From: CAKAHY01 sp041848045
GTDB lineage: Bacteria > Bacillota > Clostridia > Lachnospirales > Lachnospiraceae
Reading direction: 5' to 3'
Length of the DNA stretch: 9,532 bases
Assembly: GCA_041848045.1 (NCBI GenBank)
Contig: JBGZHY010000077.1
Coordinates: 1 to 9,532, forward strand
The notes under the pieces were generated by a model. The model searched no databases. It was given only the letters and a program-made list of their open reading frames with translations, and was not told the origin of the DNA. Position numbers and translations under genes: made by a program. Position 1 is the first letter of the stretch. Each line of letters opens with the position of its first letter. Below, piece after piece: positions 7,048 through 9,532 of this stretch.

Positions 7048-8052
7048 TTACCTCACTTTCAAGGGAATATAAAAATCAGGATTCCCCTCATCAATGCATC
7101 TGGCCAGATTTTTCACCTGCCACCATATGGCTTGCCGAAAGCTGGTGGGTTTCTCCAAATAGGGCAAATAATTCATTTCCATATTCATTTTCTGTTCCAT
7201 TTTCTTGATAATCAGTTTCAAACCTGCCTCCGATATATGCACCGCCCCGCTCTCCTCCTCTTTTTCAAATTCAGTGATTTTAATCTCCGCTCCTTGCACC
7301 AAACTCATCATCGTTGAATCCACCAGTACAGCCCTCCATTCTTCCAGCAAGTCACTCACCAAAGCCGGATGGCTGTACTTAATTTGATGTACAAACCCAA
7401 TGTAAGGATCTATGCAGCGCTGTTCCAATTCTGCATAAATCTCATAAAATGCCAAAGTATAAGCAAAACTCAGCATCGAGTTAAAAGCATCCTTGGGAGG
7501 CTGCTTACTTCTTCCGTTAAACTTGAAATCCTCATGTATAATTTCAGACAGTGCTTTAAAATAGTTTCTTGCCGCTGTTCCCTCATAACCCATCAACACT
7601 TCCAGACTTTTTGCCTGCTCTATTTTCTTCTCACATATCATGAGCTGCTTCAATTCTTCTTCCACATTTCCCGGATATGTTCGCAAATATCTTTTTAAAA
7701 TCACTCTTTGATTATGCACCTTCGCCGCTTGAATTTTTTGTGCAAATTTCAAGCAAAATTCCGAATTATCCGAAGCATATACCTGCTTTTTTATGCGCTC
7801 TGCGTTGGCATGCTGTGTAGAACTCAGTTTCCCGAAATATCTCCCACCCTTGGATAAAAAAGTAAGTCGGACGCCTTTACTTAAACATTCTCTTAAGCAT
7901 GAACTCGTCACATTGACGTTTCCCAATATCATGATGGAATCTAAAGTTTCCTGGGCAACTTCTCTTTTTGTGCCGTCTTTTTGCTCAACGATCAATTTCC
8001 CCTTTGTTATGCTTAATTTGGCACCATAATCGGTAATATACAATGCTGACAT
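7048..8052 (-). CDS. cas1: Cas1 CRISPR integrase
   Basis: A 334-residue Cas1, normal length for a stand-alone enzyme without fused reverse transcriptase or Cas4. The N-terminal beta domain starts MSALYITDYGAKLSITKGKL. The three metal-binding residues of the active site are in their usual contexts: E157 in GYEGTAARNYF, H222 in GFVHQIKYSHPAL, and E237 in SDLLEEWR. Cas1 with Cas2 captures prespacers and integrates them at the leader-repeat junction. The frame stays open for 76 further codons upstream, but the stretch before 8052 has no homology to Cas1, and AGGGGG nine bases ahead of this ATG fits translation. It is the first gene of the cas1-cas2-cas6 operon; its neighbour upstream is the decayed end of the array. 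Confidence 0.95.
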   Translation of the reverse strand: MSALYITDYGAKLSITKGKLIVEQKDGTKREVAQETLDSIMILGNVNVTSSCLRECLSKGVRLTFLSKGGRYFGKLSSTQHANAERIKKQVYASDNSEFCLKFAQKIQAAKVHNQRVILKRYLRTYPGNVEEELKQLMICEKKIEQAKSLEVLMGYEGTAARNYFKALSEIIHEDFKFNGRSKQPPKDAFNSMLSFAYTLAFYEIYAELEQRCIDPYIGFVHQIKYSHPALVSDLLEEWRAVLVDSTMMSLVQGAEIKITEFEKEEESGAVHISEAGLKLIIKKMEQKMNMEMNYLPYLEKPTSFRQAIWWQVKNLARCIDEGNPDFYIPLKVR

Positions 8053-8110
8053 ACGCACAATCCCCCTGTGACTGATGATTTTGTATTTTAACGCAGAACA
8101 TAGGAAGCAC

Positions 8111-8143
8111 GCTCTTTCTCCACATACCGGAAAGAGCATTTTT
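8111..8143 (+). terminator. Hairpin with plus-strand T-run in the cas1 leader
   Basis: GCTCTTTC (8111-8118) pairs with GAAAGAGC (8130-8137), followed by ATTTTT on the plus strand. It would work as an intrinsic terminator only for a plus-strand (antisense to cas1) transcript, for which no gene is visible. On the minus strand the same hairpin would lie about 60 bases ahead of cas1 in its mRNA leader. Function is uncertain. Confidence 0.45.
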
Positions 8144-8239
8144 CTTTCCGTTTTTATGATAAGACGCTGACACACGAAAAAGTCCAATCGATGCTTCTTT
8201 ACATGTCGAAGTGGCGTCCATCTCCGTTTTCTTACGGAT

Positions 8240-8267
8240 TTTTTATTTTCCTTAAGCTGATCGTCAA
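8240..8267 (-). promoter_or_regulatory. Possible promoter of the cas1-cas2-cas6 operon
   Basis: On the minus strand, TTGACG (8262-8267) is followed after 16 bases by TAAAAA (8240-8245). The -35 is good and the -10 is weak. It would give a leader of about 180 bases carrying the hairpin at 8111-8137. A promoter inside the array or its leader with read-through is the alternative. Confidence 0.3.
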
Positions 8268-8324
8268 TAAATATAAGCATTCTCAGCTACGGCATTTTTT
8301 ACTTTGCTGTTAATGTAATCTGAA

Positions 8325-8359
8325 GTTCGAGCTTTTTATGGCGTGTATTTTTGAGCTCA
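8325..8359 (-). repeat. Very degenerate CRISPR repeat remnant (unit -2)
   Basis: GTTCGAGCTTTTTATGGCGT (8325-8344) is nearly the same as the segment 68 bases to the right (8393-8413) and can be aligned to the true repeat with one gap, keeping GTT, the TTA.GG core and several later T positions. The spacing fits a repeat-spacer unit. Probably an eroded repeat; chance similarity cannot be excluded by eye. Confidence 0.4.
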
Positions 8360-8392
8360 GAATATTTCCTATACGAGAACACGAGGATTATT

Positions 8393-8428
8393 GTTCCGAG
8401 CTGCTTATGGCGTTTTTATCTCATGTTC
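8393..8428 (-). repeat. Degenerate CRISPR repeat remnant (unit -1)
   Basis: Without gaps this segment matches the consensus repeat at about 19 of 36 positions, including GTT at the start and CTTA-GG in the core (CTTATGG against CTTACGG). It begins 70 bases before the next, clearly recognisable degenerate repeat, as expected for the array's period. Confidence 0.5.
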
Positions 8429-8462
8429 CGAGCGTATATCTTGCACGATATATGAAAAATGG

Positions 8463-8498
8463 GGGTTAGTCCCCTTGCGAGGGATCCGGCTTTCTATC
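8463..8498 (-). repeat. Degenerate terminal CRISPR repeat
   Basis: Exactly 36 bases and easily aligned to the consensus: it keeps AGTCCCCTT and the last eleven bases (CTTTCTATC end), with changes at the start and in the middle (TTGCGAGGGATCCGG for TTACGGAGGCTCCAT). A 37-base spacer-like stretch separates it from the first good repeat. Mutated terminal repeats are typical of the leader-distal end. Confidence 0.88.
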
Positions 8499-8535
8499 AT
8501 AGACCACAGCTTTTTGATATTACGGAGTTACAATG

Positions 8536-9532
8536 GTTTCAGTCCCCCTTACGGAGGCTCCATCTTTCTATCAGAAATCCGGTTCAGGTTCTATCTCATC
8601 AAGAAGTTTCAGTCCCCTTACGGAGGCTCCATCTTTCTATCATGACCGGCGCCAACCTCTCGAGCGCCGACCTCAAAGTTTCAGTCCCCTTACGGAGGCT
8701 CCATCTTTCTATCGCGTGTTCGCTCACTGTTGCATGCCCCCTAACCACCGTTTCAGTCCCCTTACGGAGGCTCCATCTTTCTATCAATCAATGACTTTTA
8801 TTATGCCATGGCAGGGGAAGTTTCAGTCCCCTTACGGAGGCTCCATCTTTCTATCTAACCTGCGCAGAGCTAACCTAAATGGCGCGAAGCTGAGTTTCAG
8901 TCCCCTTACGGAGGCTCCATCTTTCTATCGTGAAAGCCCCGACAAGTAATACGGTGCAATCCCCGTTTCAGTCCCCTTACGGAGGCTCCATCTTTCTATC
9001 CGAATTAAGGACGCCTGCCTAATAGATGCAGACCTAAGGAGTTTCAGTCCCCTTACGGAGGCTCCATCTTTCTATCCAAAAGCGGCAGCAGTACTTTGAT
9101 TCCATGGTTGCGAGCAGTTTCAGTCCCCTTACGGAGGCTCCATCTTTCTATCGCGGACAGCACTGGCGATACAAGGCTGGCAGAGGCACTGTTTCAGTCC
9201 CCTTACGGAGGCTCCATCTTTCTATCAAATATCATCCAATTCTGTGTTGGTAGGTACTCATACAGTTTCAGTCCCCTTACGGAGGCTCCATCTTTCTATC
9301 TGAAGAAGATGTGAAACCTGTAGTTTGTAGTCGCGGTTTTCGTTTCAGTCCCCTTACGGAGGCTCCATCTTTCTATCTTTTCGTTCGAAATTTGGAAATA
9401 TCAATCCGGTGGCTTTACGTTTCAGTCCCCTTACGGAGGCTCCATCTTTCTATCAAATAAGCCGACGCCCATTCGCCGACGTCCCCAGCTAAGTTTCAGT
9501 CCCCTTACGGAGGCTCCATCTTTCTATCGAAA
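8536..9532 (-). CRISPR. CRISPR array, 14 repeats of 36 nt, continuing beyond the right edge
   Basis: Plus-strand repeat: GTTTCAGTCCCCTTACGG followed by AGGCTCCATCTTTCTATC. Repeats start at 8536 (37 nt, one extra C), 8606, 8678, 8750, 8820, 8894, 8965, 9041, 9117, 9191, 9265, 9342, 9419 and 9493; all but the first are identical. Spacers S1-S13 begin at 8573, 8642, 8714, 8786, 8856, 8930, 9001, 9077, 9153, 9227, 9301, 9378 and 9455, with lengths 33, 36, 36, 34, 38, 35, 40, 40, 38, 38, 41, 41 and 38. The last four bases begin S14. Transcription is inferred on the minus strand: there the repeat ends in ACTGAAAC, a standard 8-nt crRNA handle, right after a CUCC-GUAA-GGGG hairpin; repeats decay at the left end; and the cas genes share that strand. 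The leader must therefore lie beyond 9532. Three spacers encode pentapeptide-repeat sequence. Confidence 0.98.

Larger units (their letters stand above)
8053..8324. other. Non-coding stretch between cas1 and the CRISPR array; cas leader region
   Basis: No credible gene lies here. The minus strand stays open in the cas1 frame, but the predicted peptide is basic, has no recognisable family and lacks a ribosome binding site at its far start. The stretch should contain the cas operon promoter and a 5' untranslated leader. It also carries two hairpins, listed separately, and scattered ACGG-containing motifs that may be remains of very old CRISPR repeats (near 8231 and 8287). Confidence 0.6.

Noticed and set aside
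8053..8280. A 76-codon N-terminal extension of cas1, including a Cys-rich piece (CGERACFLC) resembling a Cas4 end
   Set aside because: The cas1 ATG at 8052 has its own AGGGGG site and the protein then has standard length. The cysteine spacing does not match the Cas4 iron-sulfur site and no nuclease motifs precede it.
8220..8296. Additional CRISPR repeat remnants near 8231 (CTTACGGA) and 8287 (CTACGGCA)
   Set aside because: About 20 of 36 matches for the first, but the spacing (55 and 49 bases) breaks the array period and the region is T-rich. Too weak to list as features.
8391..9314. Open reading frames running through the array with repeated peptide motifs such as SVPLRRLHLSI and SFSPLTEAPSFY
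   Set aside because: They are translations of the 36-nt (12-codon) CRISPR repeat and shift frame with each spacer; there is no ribosome binding site or family.
8463..9532. Array transcribed on the plus strand with a leader between cas1 and the array
   Set aside because: The handle would be TTTCTATC, which is not a usual one, and the degenerate repeats would then be at the leader end, where they are not expected.

Overview
The window looks like chromosomal DNA from an anaerobic Gram-positive member of the Clostridia, probably Lachnospiraceae. This is inferred from a thermoanaerobe-type NADP-dependent secondary alcohol dehydrogenase, a DUF3877-like protein, a Ser/Thr-rich predicted beta-helix lipoprotein, consistently strong AGGAGG-like ribosome binding sites and several intrinsic terminators. 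No species can be named from the sequence alone.

Left part (1-5909), from left to right: the 3' end of a zinc alcohol dehydrogenase gene (+), overlapped by a COG0523/CobW-type G3E GTPase (+). A strong hairpin terminator follows. It faces a minus-strand block made of a cell-surface beta-helix lipoprotein, a ROK-family fructokinase-like sugar kinase, and a two-domain enzyme that fuses a sugar-phosphate nucleotidyltransferase (HddC-like) to a HAD-IIIA phosphatase (GmhB-like). That enzyme is probably for nucleotide-activated heptose. A compact pair of overlapping divergent promoters (5284-5333) separates it from a small DUF3877-like gene (+), which ends in a bidirectional terminator shared with the next block.

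Right part (5947-9532): a CRISPR-Cas locus. cas1, cas2 and cas6 lie tightly packed on the minus strand. An array of 36-nt repeats starts about 480 bases upstream of cas1 and runs off the right edge: 14 good repeats, one clearly degenerate repeat, and traces of at least two more decayed units. The reverse strand of the repeat ends in ACTGAAAC, the classic 8-nt crRNA 5' handle. A short CUCC-GUAA-GGGG hairpin sits directly before it, and the repeats decay toward cas1. All three point to transcription leftward, in the same direction as the cas genes, with the leader outside the window to the right. No interference (effector) genes are present, so the subtype cannot be fixed; the repeat and the Cas6 fit type III or I-B.

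The most interesting observation is that three of the spacers (S2, S5, S7) translate on the plus strand into pentapeptide-repeat protein sequence of the A(D/N)LXX type. All three are in the orientation that makes the crRNA complementary to the target mRNA. Other points are the decayed tail of the array, a shift in spacer length along it, an acidic N-terminal extension on Cas2, and a possible metal-delivery pairing of the GTPase with the dehydrogenase.
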